Source: Methylobacter marinus A45 (GTDB lineage Bacteria; Pseudomonadota; Gammaproteobacteria; Methylococcales; Methylomonadaceae). From it: a stretch of 64,000 bases of DNA. The notes below the pieces were generated by a model. That model ran no database searches. It saw only the letters and a program-made list of their open reading frames with translations, and was not told the DNA's origin. Location: contig NZ_KB912877.1 in assembly GCF_000383855.1 (NCBI RefSeq), forward strand, positions 1,687,185 to 1,751,184, given 5' to 3'. A program made the translations under genes and the position numbers. The first letter of the stretch is position 1, and each line of letters opens with the position of its first letter. Of the stretch, positions 43,172-53,066 are shown in pieces.

Positions 43172-44280
43172 GTCAGTTCCTTAATTAAAGCGACCGACCG
43201 ATAAGGCAGATCCGGGCAGATCCTGATCGCTATGTTTTTTGTCTCGGCAAGATAAAGCAGGTGTTTGACGGCGGGATCCTCGCGCTTTCTCACCAGCAAT
43301 AAATTCGCTTCCCGCCTCAGGAGCACCCGGGTCGACTCGCCGATGCCGGGTTTAATCAGATTCTGGTCGGCAATGCCGAAGCTGTCGCGGACCCAGGCCA
43401 GAAACTGCCGGGACCGTTCCCGCAGCACCTGTTTGGGCAGCCTCTCGCCGGACAGGCGCAACTCGGGATCGAAATGCGGCGAGGCCGGCTGCGTCATGAT
43501 GTCGTCGGCAACGCGCATGATCGAGTCGACGAATCCCTTGGAAATATCGGCGTCGGAATAATCCCGATAGAAATGACAGCCGTGATAGTCCGTCTCGCGC
43601 AATTGCTTTTTGTCGATCACCGACCGGCTGACCAGTCCCGACACGGTCGCGTTAAGAATACTGGACGGAATCAGATAGTCTTCCGTCGATGCCGATACCG
43701 AGGCGGTGCCGGCCAGATCGGACAGCACATAAAGCTCGGCCGGAATCTCAATCCGGTATTTTTCCTTGAAACGCCGCAGGCTGGTTTCCAGCTGGCTTGA
43801 AATAACGCCCTTGCCGGTCCAGCCGTCGATAAACACGATGGACTCCGGGGCATGATGCTCAAGAATATGATGCAGCGCATTTTCGTCGATGCCGATGTCG
43901 CGGATGATCGAAATCGAATAATGCTCGGCATCGACATCGAAATACCGCGCGAGCACGCGCTTCAATAACACCCCGACCGGAGTGCCCGCGCGCACCAGGG
44001 ACACCAGGGTGACGCCGTTGCCGCGCGTCTCGATGATCCGTTTGGCCAGGATCAGCGTGTGTTTGGCCACCCGCGCCTGATTGTCGGCGAGCGCGCGCCG
44101 GAACAGGTCCAGATAGTCCCGGGAAGGCCGTTTTTCATGGGTAAGCATCTGCGAATAATGCTTTTTGCCGGCCTGAATCAGGGCTTCCTTGACATGAACC
44201 GGCGTGTTTTCGACATGGATCGGCTTGAGCAAAAAGCGCACATCCTTGGACGGATAGCTGCCCGAGAAATAATCAGACAT
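43168..44280 (-). CDS. StiP-like cysteine protease/PRTase-associated protein
   Basis: The 370-residue protein matches the StiP family found in ter operons: VTLVSLVRAGTPVGVLLKRVLARY, VFIDGWTGKGVISSQLETSL (a PRTase-like phosphate-binding segment) and GVGESTRVLLRRE-like end (KPGIGESTRVLLRR). Literature describes the family as related to phosphoribosyltransferases and also names it a cysteine protease; which activity applies is not decided here. It starts at 44280 after AGGAGGG and overlaps the HAD gene by 8 bases. Confidence 0.75.
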   Translation of the reverse strand: MSDYFSGSYPSKDVRFLLKPIHVENTPVHVKEALIQAGKKHYSQMLTHEKRPSRDYLDLFRRALADNQARVAKHTLILAKRIIETRGNGVTLVSLVRAGTPVGVLLKRVLARYFDVDAEHYSISIIRDIGIDENALHHILEHHAPESIVFIDGWTGKGVISSQLETSLRRFKEKYRIEIPAELYVLSDLAGTASVSASTEDYLIPSSILNATVSGLVSRSVIDKKQLRETDYHGCHFYRDYSDADISKGFVDSIMRVADDIMTQPASPHFDPELRLSGERLPKQVLRERSRQFLAWVRDSFGIADQNLIKPGIGESTRVLLRREANLLLVRKREDPAVKHLLYLAETKNIAIRICPDLPYRSVALIKELT

Positions 44281-45028
44281 GGTGAAAAAGCCCTCCTAAC
44301 TGTGATGTTTTGGGAATCATGGCGTAATCACAAAGTGACATGAACGGTATGTCGGTCTTGCTGTCGCCCATGCCGATCGTCAATATCGGCCCATGCAGGC
44401 GCGCATACCGTTCCTTCAGAAAACTGACCGCGTTGGCCTTCCCTATCACGTCGGGAATGACGGCCAGGTTGTTGCCGTTGAAATGGTAGTAAAGCCGGCC
44501 CGATAAAACCGCTTCATGCGGCCTGATCACCGCGTTCAGCAGCTTGTCCAGCGCGTCCTCGTCCGCCGCCGCGTGCTTGACGACGCCATACCAGGTGACG
44601 CCGAAATCCTCGATCAATCGCGGTTTCAGCGCCGGCTCGTGGCGCGCATGGCATTGCACCTGCTCCCACAGGTCCAGCAGGTCGCGGTGATAGGGCGGCA
44701 GCATATCGGCCATGCGGCTTTGCCACTCCGGGTCGAGGCGGCGGTTTTTGTCCAGGATGACGGCGCCATGGTTCAGCACCGCTTCCTCGGTAAACGGCAG
44801 GTCGACCCTGGAAAAGGCATCGAAATTTCGCGCCGTGACCGGAATCATGCGGCCGCCGCCGGAAAGCCACTGCCACAGCCGTTGCTGCTTGGGCGTGGCG
44901 TACGAGATCACCGAGCCGTCCCTGAGATAGGCGCGCGGCTTTAGCATGCGCGGGTCAATCGACTGCCCGCACTTGCGCAGCGATTGAAACAGCGTATCGT
45001 CAAGGTCGATAAAAATGAAACTCTGCAT
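44273..45028 (-). CDS. HAD-family phosphatase of the ter module
   Basis: About 251 residues. HAD motif I is FIFIDLDDTLF, motif II is VTARN, the Lys is in IGKANAVSF and motif IV is IGMGDSKTDIPFM, a complete active site with a C2-type cap between motifs II and III. It should dephosphorylate a small metabolite, perhaps a sugar or nucleotide intermediate of the neighbouring enzymes. The start at 45028 overlaps the phosphoribosyltransferase gene. Confidence 0.88.
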   Translation of the reverse strand: MQSFIFIDLDDTLFQSLRKCGQSIDPRMLKPRAYLRDGSVISYATPKQQRLWQWLSGGGRMIPVTARNFDAFSRVDLPFTEEAVLNHGAVILDKNRRLDPEWQSRMADMLPPYHRDLLDLWEQVQCHARHEPALKPRLIEDFGVTWYGVVKHAAADEDALDKLLNAVIRPHEAVLSGRLYYHFNGNNLAVIPDVIGKANAVSFLKERYARLHGPILTIGMGDSKTDIPFMSLCDYAMIPKTSQLGGLFHHV

Positions 45029-46301
45029 TATTGTTATTGTCCTGACAGGAAAATCGCGCGCTGACGGCATTCAGCTGTTTGATGAGGCCGACAAAATCAA
45101 GGCCGTCAGGCGTATTGCCCGGCACTAGCGGGGTTTCGTGGCAAAACACGATCAGGCGAAAATCGCCCGGATTAACGTTGTAAAGGAAATTATCGATATC
45201 ATCCTGGTAGTTGTCGGTAAACCGCAGTCTTGACTTGATGGCGCCTTCCGGAAAAATGGGCGAGCGTGTCGTGGCCTGAACCGTCACGCGATAACCGAGT
45301 CGCTCAAGTGAGCGCCCCAGCAGATAGGCCGGCGGATTGCACTCGCCTGTGCCAAGCACGAGAATCGGCCGGCTGTCCGCGCCGTCGGGCAAAAAAGCCA
45401 GCAAGCCGGCAATATTCAAATCGGAAAAACGCACCGGCCGGCCCATACCCAGCCGGCCGGGCCAGGCCAGCAGATCGCGCTTGCACAAGCCGTTGCCGGC
45501 GACATTGATGGTTTGATCGCGAAATTGCTCCGGGTTCGTATCGACAGGCTCGAAACGCAATTGTCCGGCCAACAGATTGACCCATTGCACCGGGATGCCG
45601 GCCGACGCTTCAAGGCGGTGCCGGTGCTCGGGCGAGGCGAAATTGACCAGACTGACGATGATGACTTTTTCCAGGCGCGGATTGACGGCACGGTAGGCCG
45701 CTATCAGGCGGGCAAACGTCGCGCCGGTGCTGATTTCGTCATCGATCAGCACCAGTTGCCGGGCGCCCAGAAACTTCGTCCGGTCTTTTTCATGCCCTGG
45801 ATAATAAAGGAAAAAATCGGTGGCGTGGCTGTGATCCTCGGTAAATTCAAGCCGGTCGCCGCCGGCCAGGTGATAGCGCGTCGTCTGCATGAACAACGCA
45901 TCGCGCACGCCCAGTGCGTAAGCCGCCTCGAACACGCCATAGCCCAAACCGGTCGCCGTTTCGGCCATGCCTACCCAAAGCGAGGGCGCCGAAAAATCGT
46001 TACCGGCAGACAGGCTTCTGGCCAGGGCGCGGTAAGACCAGGCCATGGTTCGCGGCGACACGGGATAATGCTTGCCCAGGACTTTGCTGACCAGTAAAAA
46101 GCCGCGTTTGCTGTTAATGCGCGAGGCAAACCCCAGCAACCGGTGCAGCGGCACCCGGCCGGGTTCGGTCGTGATATGCAGCTCGCCGGTTCTGAGCTCG
46201 ACGAGCCGGTGCCGGGCTGCGCCGGCCGAATCCGCTGGCGTCGCCCCGGTTGCCGCATTCGCCTGCACGCCGTCCGCGGCATGCGCGAAAGCCCGCGTCA
46301 T
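45000..46301 (-). CDS. Phosphoribosyltransferase-domain protein of the ter module
   Basis: The 433-residue protein has a PRTase type I domain with the PRPP-binding loop LVLIDDEISTGATFARLIAAY and a C-terminal TRSP-like domain (RPILVLGTGECNPPAYLLGRSLERLGYRV, RLRFTDNYQDDIDNFLYNV). It should join a base to PRPP or the reverse. It sits 91 bp after the terZ-like gene and leads the enzyme block; the overlap with the HAD gene implies translational coupling. Confidence 0.82.
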   Translation of the reverse strand: MTRAFAHAADGVQANAATGATPADSAGAARHRLVELRTGELHITTEPGRVPLHRLLGFASRINSKRGFLLVSKVLGKHYPVSPRTMAWSYRALARSLSAGNDFSAPSLWVGMAETATGLGYGVFEAAYALGVRDALFMQTTRYHLAGGDRLEFTEDHSHATDFFLYYPGHEKDRTKFLGARQLVLIDDEISTGATFARLIAAYRAVNPRLEKVIIVSLVNFASPEHRHRLEASAGIPVQWVNLLAGQLRFEPVDTNPEQFRDQTINVAGNGLCKRDLLAWPGRLGMGRPVRFSDLNIAGLLAFLPDGADSRPILVLGTGECNPPAYLLGRSLERLGYRVTVQATTRSPIFPEGAIKSRLRFTDNYQDDIDNFLYNVNPGDFRLIVFCHETPLVPGNTPDGLDFVGLIKQLNAVSARFSCQDNNNNAEFHFYRP

Positions 46302-46392
46302 GCCGGCCTCCGGGAGATCGGACGGAGATTTTCTAACGCGGCATGAAAGGACGAAAAGGTTTTATGAAACCGACTGCGCATGAATAAGCCGC

Positions 46393-46980
46393 TTACAGGT
46401 AGGGAATAATGGCCGGAACCAGTTGTTCAAACGTGCGACCATTGGACGCTTCGCCGATGGCATGCATTTTCCATTCATTATTGTGCCGGTAGACTTTAGC
46501 CATGATTTGCGCCGTGTGCGCGCCCTGGGTCGTCAGCGTATAGCGGGCGATTTCGCTTTGATTGGCGGCATTGACCATGCGGCAGTAGGCATTTTCAACC
46601 GCGTCAAAGGTCTGGCCGGTAAAGGAGTTGACGGTAAAGACCAGGGACTTGATGTTGGCCGGCACTTTCGACAAGTCAACGATGATCTGCTCGTCATCGC
46701 CGTCGCCGGCGCCGGTGGTATTGTCGCCGGTATGCACGATGCTGCCGTCGCGGCTTTTCAGCTGCCGGAACCAGACCGTATCGGCAACCTTGTTATCCTC
46801 GCCGAACAGGATGCACGAGGCATCGAGATCGACTGAACCGCCACCGCCGCCGAAAAGACCGCCCAACATGCCGCCTTTTTTCGCCGCATCCCAGCCCAGC
46901 CCCATGATCACTTTGGTGAGCGCCTGCCCGGATTCCTTGTCCAGGGATATTTTTTGACCTTTTTGTAACGAAATTGCCAT
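46393..46980 (-). CDS. TerD-family protein (TerZ/TerX-like)
   Basis: About 195 residues. A TerD domain with VDLDASCILFGEDNKVADTVWFRQLKSRDGSIVHTGDN and TGAGDGDDEQIIVDLSKVP, the acidic calcium sites, and an N-terminal Gly-rich loop (GGLFGGGGGS) that is an insertion relative to TerD and TerE in this operon. Start at 46980 follows AGGATTTACCA. Expected to be a soluble calcium-binding component. Confidence 0.87.
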   Translation of the reverse strand: MAISLQKGQKISLDKESGQALTKVIMGLGWDAAKKGGMLGGLFGGGGGSVDLDASCILFGEDNKVADTVWFRQLKSRDGSIVHTGDNTTGAGDGDDEQIIVDLSKVPANIKSLVFTVNSFTGQTFDAVENAYCRMVNAANQSEIARYTLTTQGAHTAQIMAKVYRHNNEWKMHAIGEASNGRTFEQLVPAIIPYL

Positions 46981-47005
46981 TGGTAAATCCTGTGTGAATT
47001 GATAA

Positions 47006-48265
47006 TTAATTGATGATGCCTTTACTTTTCGCCTCGGCGAACCATGATGGAAGTTCCTGAAGCAGACGGTCGTAGAGTTCCTGTTCCGATAGGCTGTCGA
47101 GATCATCCAGGGCGAAAAATCCGCAATTGTCGACCGTCCGGCCGGACATCGTGTCGAGTTTTTCAAGAATGCCGTAATTGCGCCCGCCAATGCCGACAAA
47201 CTGCCAGAAAATCAGCTGCGCTGAAGCCTCGGTCAGCAGTTTTTTGATTTTCGCATTCTGGTCCACGCCGCCGTCACTGATAAAAATGATGAACACCGGC
47301 ATAGCCGTATCCTTGTAATGCGCCAGCACCTCCTTGATCACTTCGGGCTCATTGTTGTACGAAAGCATCCGCCATTTGCGCCAGCCGCCGTTTACCGTGT
47401 CGATGTAATCGGCGTAATTGCTCAGCGTGGCGGCGGGCAAAGCCAGCGGTTTCGCCGAAAAAGCCCATACGTCGAGTTCACCGTCGTCGTCGAAATGGAC
47501 GGCCAGCGGCAATATCCGGTTGACCACCTCCTGAACGCGGCCGCGCCGGTATTGGCCGGTCATCGATCCGGATGCATCGAGCACCAACCCGACCCGGGCG
47601 ACGACATCCGTCAGGCGTTTTTTCTCAAGCGAAATCGAGGCTTTTTTGGCAAGGTCGACAAGCTGAGGCGCGGCCTCGGCCACTTTTTTTTCCAGTGATA
47701 ATCTGGCGGGGGCTACATCGGTTGGCAGCTCATCGGCGACTTCGCCGCCGAAATGCCTGACCAGCGCCGGCAAGCCGCCGTCGAAGCCCTGGCCGGTCGC
47801 GCAAAACCGCCAAGCGCCGTCCTTTCGGTAGAACTCGCCCAGAATCAGCGCTTTTTCATTGTGGAAATCCTTGCCCTCGAAAGCGAATTCCGCCACCGGG
47901 CGGTCTGCCGCGACCAGTCTCAGAAAACCTGACTGCACGCGGCTCATGGTCTCCGAGCCGTCGATAGTGGCGGTAATCACGAGCCGGTCTATCGAAGCCG
48001 GCAAGGACGACAACGTGCAGTAAAAACCGTTTATCCGGTTGTTCATGAGGGAAATCGAGACAGATCCGCAAGGCGTTTTCGGCTGGTTGAAAAAGGTCAT
48101 GTAGCGATCATCGGCTAATTTCTGATCGCCATCGACGCCGAAGCAGGAAAAATCGACTTCGGTTGTCAACCCGGTCATGCCCACCTGAATCTGAAATGAT
48201 CCGTCGGGCAGGTTTTCGGGCAATAGCTGCGCTAAAGGCAGCCTTTGGCCTTTACGGATCTGCAT
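47006..48265 (-). CDS. TerF-like protein: TerD domain plus von Willebrand A domain
   Basis: The 419-residue protein has an N-terminal TerD-like domain (to about residue 190) and a C-terminal vWA domain with an intact MIDAS: DASGSMTGQYRR and later IIFISDGGVD. It could bind a metal and act as a scaffold. Start at 48265 is 18 bp after the terD gene stop. This arrangement is typical of TerF. Confidence 0.87.
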   Translation of the reverse strand: MQIRKGQRLPLAQLLPENLPDGSFQIQVGMTGLTTEVDFSCFGVDGDQKLADDRYMTFFNQPKTPCGSVSISLMNNRINGFYCTLSSLPASIDRLVITATIDGSETMSRVQSGFLRLVAADRPVAEFAFEGKDFHNEKALILGEFYRKDGAWRFCATGQGFDGGLPALVRHFGGEVADELPTDVAPARLSLEKKVAEAAPQLVDLAKKASISLEKKRLTDVVARVGLVLDASGSMTGQYRRGRVQEVVNRILPLAVHFDDDGELDVWAFSAKPLALPAATLSNYADYIDTVNGGWRKWRMLSYNNEPEVIKEVLAHYKDTAMPVFIIFISDGGVDQNAKIKKLLTEASAQLIFWQFVGIGGRNYGILEKLDTMSGRTVDNCGFFALDDLDSLSEQELYDRLLQELPSWFAEAKSKGIIN

Positions 48266-48283
48266 AAGCTTTCCCCGGCAGTA

Positions 48284-48859
48284 TTAGACGTTGACGCCGA
48301 ACGATGAAGCCAGAGGGCCCAGGCCGCCCGCGAAGCCCTGGCCTACGGCCTTGAACTTCCAGTCCGTGCCATGGCGGTAGATTTCGCCGAAGATCATCGC
48401 GGTTTCGATGGAGGCGTCCTCGCTCAAGTCGAAACGGGCGATTTCAGTGCCGTTTTCTTCATTGACGATGCGAATATAGGCCTTGGAAACCTGGCCGAAG
48501 TTTTGATTGCGCGTGTCGGCTTCGTGAATCGTGACCGAAAACACTACTTTGTCGACGTCCGCCGGTACTTTTGAAAGCTCGACCTTGACGGTTTCGTCAT
48601 CGCCTTCCGCGTCGCCAGTCTGGTTGTCGCCCATGTGAACCACGGCGCCGTCGGCCACGTTTTTATTGTTGTAGAAACAGAAGTCGGCATCGCTTCTGAC
48701 TTTGCCGTCGGCTTTTACCAGAAAGCAGCTGGCGTCGAGATCGAACGCCGCGCCGTCGGTCACGCGCGCGTCCCAGCCCAGGCCGACCTGTATTTTATTG
48801 AGCCCGGGGGCTTCCTTGCTCAGATTGACGTTGCCGCCCTTGGATAATGATACAGCCAT
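48284..48859 (-). CDS. terD: TerD-family tellurite/stress resistance protein
   Basis: The 191-residue TerD-fold protein has [48 protein letters not shown] and [23 protein letters not shown]. The acidic residues form two calcium sites. Start follows TAAGGAGACAATC. It is closely similar to the next upstream gene, a probable duplication. Confidence 0.92.
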   Translation of the reverse strand: MAVSLSKGGNVNLSKEAPGLNKIQVGLGWDARVTDGAAFDLDASCFLVKADGKVRSDADFCFYNNKNVADGAVVHMGDNQTGDAEGDDETVKVELSKVPADVDKVVFSVTIHEADTRNQNFGQVSKAYIRIVNEENGTEIARFDLSEDASIETAMIFGEIYRHGTDWKFKAVGQGFAGGLGPLASSFGVNV

Positions 48860-48920
48860 GATTGTCTCCTTATTACGTTGTTGTCGTTATATGTTCTTTG
48901 GAACACTCTGAAATTAAGAT

Positions 48921-49496
48921 TTAAAGCTGAATGCCATGCTGGATGGCCAGCGCCTTCAAGCCGCCGGAATAGCCCTGGCCGACGGCCCTGAACTTCCACT
49001 CGTTGTTATGCCGGTAGATTTCGCCGAAGATCATCGCGGTTTCGATGGAGGCGTCCTCGCTCAAATCATAGCGGGTCACCTCATTATTGGTATCCTGGTT
49101 GACCAGCCGGATCGCGGCATTGTGCACCTGCCCGAAATTCTGGCGCCTGGCATCGGCATCATGGATGGTCACCGCCACGACGATTTTGGTAATGTCTTGC
49201 GGCACCTTGTCCAGGACCACTTTGATCACCTCGTCATCGCCGTCGCCCTCGCCGGTGCGGTTATCGCCGGTATGCTCGACGGAGCCGCAGGTCGACTTGA
49301 GCTGATTATAAAAAATGAAGTCGTGATCGCCGCGGACCTTGTTGTCGTCCTTGACCATGAACACACTGGCATCGAGATCGAAATCCAATCCATCGGTCGA
49401 TCTGGCATCCCAGCTCAAACCGACCAGCATGTTCTTCAACTGCGGATCGGTTTTACTTAAGCTGATGTTGCCGCCTTTACTCAATGAAATAGCCAT
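48921..49496 (-). CDS. TerD-family protein (TerE-like)
   Basis: The 191-residue paralogue of the terD gene has [49 protein letters not shown] and [23 protein letters not shown]. Same length and architecture as terD. Start follows ACAGGAGATTACGCG. It is the second gene of the operon. Confidence 0.9.
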   Translation of the reverse strand: MAISLSKGGNISLSKTDPQLKNMLVGLSWDARSTDGLDFDLDASVFMVKDDNKVRGDHDFIFYNQLKSTCGSVEHTGDNRTGEGDGDDEVIKVVLDKVPQDITKIVVAVTIHDADARRQNFGQVHNAAIRLVNQDTNNEVTRYDLSEDASIETAMIFGEIYRHNNEWKFRAVGQGYSGGLKALAIQHGIQL

Positions 49497-49517
49497 CGCG
49501 TAATCTCCTGTAGTACT

Positions 49518-50543
49518 TTATGAAGAGGAATTCGCCGCTTCTTTTTTCTTAAAGCGAATCGAGGATAAAACAGACAGGGCAATGAATGCCGCGCCGATCA
49601 AGCCGGTAAACACTTCCGGAATCGGCGTGTGGGTGCTGATCAACATTATCAGCGCCAAAGCCCCTATCGCGTAATGGGCGCCATGCTCCAGGAACACATA
49701 CTCGTCCAGCGTGCCCTTGTTGACCAGAAACACGGTCAGCGAACGGACGAACATGGCGCCGATACCCAGACCCAGCATGATGATCACGATGTCGCGGGTA
49801 ATCGCGAAGGCGCCGATCACGCCGTCAAAGGAAAAAGAGGCATCCAGCAGTTCGAGGTACAAAAACGCCATGACGCCGCCCTGTTTGATGGTATCCGCGA
49901 CAGCCGCATCCTCGTCTTCGGTCTCGACCTGGAAAAACCGGTCCAGACTGCTGACCAGCCCGTACAGGAAAATGCCCCAGACGCCGCCGAACAGCACATC
50001 ATGCTGATGCGGTTCTTCAACAATCGCATAAGTCACCAGTAATAACAGCAACGATAATGTAGAGGCCACGGCATCGATTTTGCCAAGCTCCTGGACTTTT
50101 TTCTCCAGCCGGCCCAGCCAGTAAGTTTCGCGCGCCTCGTCAAACAGAAAAGAGAACGACACCAGCAGCAGGAAAGTCCCGCCGAAGGCGGCGATAAAGG
50201 CATGCGCGTCCTGTAAGTATTTAGCGTATTGATCGGGCTCGCTAAGCGCCATATCGGTGACCGAGGACAAACTCAGGCCGGTCGCGAACGCGACGATCAG
50301 AATCGGAAACAGCAACCGCATACCGAACACGGCGACGATAATCCCCCAGGTAAGAAAACGCTGCTGCCAGACAGGCGACATGCGTTTTAAAACAGAGGCG
50401 TTAACGACGGCATTATCGAAAGACAGGCTGACTTCCAGCACCCCCAGAATCAACGCCAGAACCGCGCCCTCGATACCGCCGAAAATAAAGGCCGCGATCA
50501 GGCAGACGATGGTGAAAAAAATAGAAAGTTGAAAATAACGCAT
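49518..50543 (-). CDS. DUF475 membrane protein (TerC-like)
   Basis: The 341-residue protein has about nine membrane helices. It shows LEVSLSFDNAVVNASVL and LELLDASFSFDGVIGAFAITRDIVII, the twin acidic membrane segments of the TerC/DUF475 family. TerC-like proteins export manganese or calcium and assemble Ter components at the membrane. It is the first gene of the operon. The start at 50543 (MRYFQLS) is preferred over an upstream TTG. Confidence 0.87.
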   Translation of the reverse strand: MRYFQLSIFFTIVCLIAAFIFGGIEGAVLALILGVLEVSLSFDNAVVNASVLKRMSPVWQQRFLTWGIIVAVFGMRLLFPILIVAFATGLSLSSVTDMALSEPDQYAKYLQDAHAFIAAFGGTFLLLVSFSFLFDEARETYWLGRLEKKVQELGKIDAVASTLSLLLLLVTYAIVEEPHQHDVLFGGVWGIFLYGLVSSLDRFFQVETEDEDAAVADTIKQGGVMAFLYLELLDASFSFDGVIGAFAITRDIVIIMLGLGIGAMFVRSLTVFLVNKGTLDEYVFLEHGAHYAIGALALIMLISTHTPIPEVFTGLIGAAFIALSVLSSIRFKKKEAANSSS

Positions 50544-51531
50544 AGGTGGCAAATTTTTAAGGTCAATGGAAAGAATTGTTGATAAAAACTAAGCAGGATA
50601 CAGCATGGACGCGGCCTGAAACTCATCATACATATCGCCGGATCCATTTTTTAACGTTTGATCAAAATAGCGGATGGACCGAAGCTTAAAAACACCAAAG
50701 CATTGAATCGGCAAAAAAGCCACTTGGAACGGAGTAAGTGTAACCGGTATGAAAAAAAGGCGAAACAGCATTACCACGATTTCACTCCAAACGGGAATGA
50801 TCCTGAATCCCTGCGTACGCGCCCAGGAGGGATCGGTGTATGAAGCGCCCGAAACACGGGCATGGCGACGGGTATTTTAATCGTGCCAGGCGCTTTGGAA
50901 GCGGGCCCGGAACCGCGACAGGCCATCAAGTAACCGGGCGCGGCGCAGGCAGCAGCACAATTAATCTTCCTAACATTCAATTTTTTTGACCTTCAACTAA
51001 AATTATCAGGTGAGCTGTTAGACTTTTCCGGATACTACCTAGGGTGTCCCATATTGTCAATGAAAAATGCCCGCCCCTGGCGCCAGCCCTCCGCAACAAA
51101 TCCGACAACTATTAAGGCCCTATCTCAGGCCCGGTTTGGGCGGAAAATGCCGGTCCCGACCGGTTCGGTATTCCGCGGGGTTATACCGCAATCGGGTACC
51201 GCGCGGCTTTCAGACGGCGCCAGTGACGCATCTTGATGCCGGAAAAATCCGGCTGCATATTTTTATTGTCAACGGGCCGCGTCTGGCCTATAAACGGTAC
51301 AGTACCAGTACTTAGCCAATTTAATTATGACGTTTAAACTGTAGGTGCGAATTTATTTGCACTGTGCGGATACCCTCTAGGGCACAAGTACCCATAGGGC
51401 ATAAATAAATCCGCACCTACCTAAGTACTAGAATCAATTGCCAGGCACTCAGGAAAGCCATTGATCCGACGGGATTCAAGCGATCCTCGCATGCGACCGC
51501 ACTCTTGCGCCGCTCTTGCCTGGCTTATAAC
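50544..51531. other. Long intergenic region with tandem 17/18-bp units
   Basis: About 990 bp. Short open frames (for example 50589-50777 and 50771-50980) lack ribosome-binding sites and are not called. At 51340-51421 a GTGCGGA/TCCGCAC hairpin is interrupted by two tandem units (51371-51388, 18 bp; 51389-51405, 17 bp). The ter operon promoter should lie at its left end but no clear boxes are seen. Confidence 0.45.
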
Positions 51532-51798
51532 CTGACGTTACGCACAGGCAGAGGCTCATGCCGTCCGCAGCTTCGAACATGGGCTGACCGGCCGGGTTTT
51601 TAAATGGGGGCAACCGCAGTAGTGGGAGCGATGCCTACATCGCGATTCAATACCACCCGGCAAGTCGCGATGTATACCCGAAGGGCATAAAGGCATCGCT
51701 CCCACAAGGACGGCCTTAGCCTGAAGGAATGGCGGAGGAAGTTTTTAACCGAGTCCGCCCCTGCCGGCGCCTGAGTCAATTGTCTGCGTAGCATCAGT
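51532..51798. repeat. 267-bp repeat element, filled-site copy
   Basis: Inverted copy of 31353-31614 with ends CTGACGTTACGC and GCGTAGCATCAGT. It carries the 17-bp unit TACCCGAAGGGCATAAA at 51675-51691, absent from the 31-kb copy. It ends 33 bp before the next gene and may supply part of its leader. Confidence 0.75.
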
Positions 51799-51831
51799 TA
51801 TAACTATAAATTTTTGTGGGGGGATATAGAA

Positions 51832-52848
51832 ATGAATGAAGAATTAAAGACTGCCTTTAAAAAGCTGTCTGCGGTCGCGAGATGGCTGTTTATCGGCATA
51901 TGGGGGCCGTCGATATTCAGCTACCGCAGCAGCAAGTTCAGGCATCTCCTGTCCGAGTATTACGTCAGCGGCGGGACCGAAAATGAGAATTCGCCATCGG
52001 AAATCGGCAGGATGATCAAAGCCTATAAGGCCAATGAATATATCGGCTGGGACGATCTGTGCCTGCTCGAGATTGCCATCATCAAACAACTCAAAAAGTC
52101 CAATCTGGTCTTGAAGGAACAGCATTTGCGCGTCCAGTTCAGATCAATCACGGACACCGACCGTTATCTTGCCTACGAGCAAGCGGTGGCGGAGCTTGGC
52201 GACAACAATCCGGGCGATGATGTGTTGCGTGAGCAGGCTATTTATCTGACCCATCAGCTTTACTGGACCTATGCGGTAGCGACTAAAGGTCACAAGATCA
52301 GATCGCGGGCCAGCCTGCTGGTAACCTATGTGTTTGTCGCGATTCTGGCCCATCTGCTGGCGATCTCCGGCCCCGGCGCCAATAATCCCGACCCGGCCAA
52401 TCCGTATAGCGCCTATTTTTTAGTGTTTTCCGTCATCTGCTTCGGCGCCTTCGGCGCCTATATCAGCTTTCAGCGGCGCATGGCGGTGCTGCGCATTCAA
52501 AGCGAAATGTATATGGCGTTCCTGCAGCTTCGCAGCAGCTATTTCGACGGCCTCGCCGCGCTTTTTTCCGGCGCGCTTTTTGCCCTGCTGTTTGTGGTCT
52601 TATGGGAATCCGAAACGCTAAAACTTCTCTTTAACGCCCAGATTCTCGATAGTGTGCTGCCCAAGGTCACAAAGGACCCTGAACGCGAATGCACCCATAA
52701 CATCACCGGTTTTTTTGCCTGTCTGCAAATGGACAGCCTTCAGGATTTTTCCAAATTGCTGGTCATGTCGTTTTTTGCCGGGTTTGCGGAAAAACTTGTC
52801 CCTGACGCCATCGACCGTTTTGTGGGAAAAGCGAAAACCAAGGCCTGA
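51832..52848 (+). CDS. Membrane protein, unknown function
   Basis: The 338-residue protein follows a GGGGGG site at good spacing. The N-terminal half is soluble and helical (SSKFRHLLSEYYVSGG, DDLCLLEIAIIKQLKK). The C-terminal half has about four membrane helices (LLVTYVFVAILAHLLAI, AYFLVFSVICFGAFGAYISF, LAALFSGALFALLFVVLW, LLVMSFFAGFAEKLVPD). The last motif GFAEKLVPDAIDRF recurs in several uncharacterised bacterial membrane proteins. No function can be assigned. Confidence 0.7.
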   Translation: MNEELKTAFKKLSAVARWLFIGIWGPSIFSYRSSKFRHLLSEYYVSGGTENENSPSEIGRMIKAYKANEYIGWDDLCLLEIAIIKQLKKSNLVLKEQHLRVQFRSITDTDRYLAYEQAVAELGDNNPGDDVLREQAIYLTHQLYWTYAVATKGHKIRSRASLLVTYVFVAILAHLLAISGPGANNPDPANPYSAYFLVFSVICFGAFGAYISFQRRMAVLRIQSEMYMAFLQLRSSYFDGLAALFSGALFALLFVVLWESETLKLLFNAQILDSVLPKVTKDPERECTHNITGFFACLQMDSLQDFSKLLVMSFFAGFAEKLVPDAIDRFVGKAKTKA

Positions 52849-53066
52849 TGCCGATCGATTTTGAATAATGGCGGAGATATATTCATCTTTTTTCGACTCC
52901 CTGACGGTGCCGGGTTCGCCAAAGCCGATGCGGGGACCCGGGAACTGCTTGCCCAGCCGCTCGAAGATCTGCGGCCAATGCCCTGGATTTGATGCCTCCG
53001 GCTTGATTACTGTTCAGTGCCGCGCCATCGGGGCAGGAACTGTCGGGCTCGGTTCCATCCTGTATT

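Noticed and set aside
50589..50980. Two short minus-strand frames upstream of the ter operon
   Set aside because: Weak coding character and no start signals; the tail RRDSGSFPFGVKSW looks repeat-derived.
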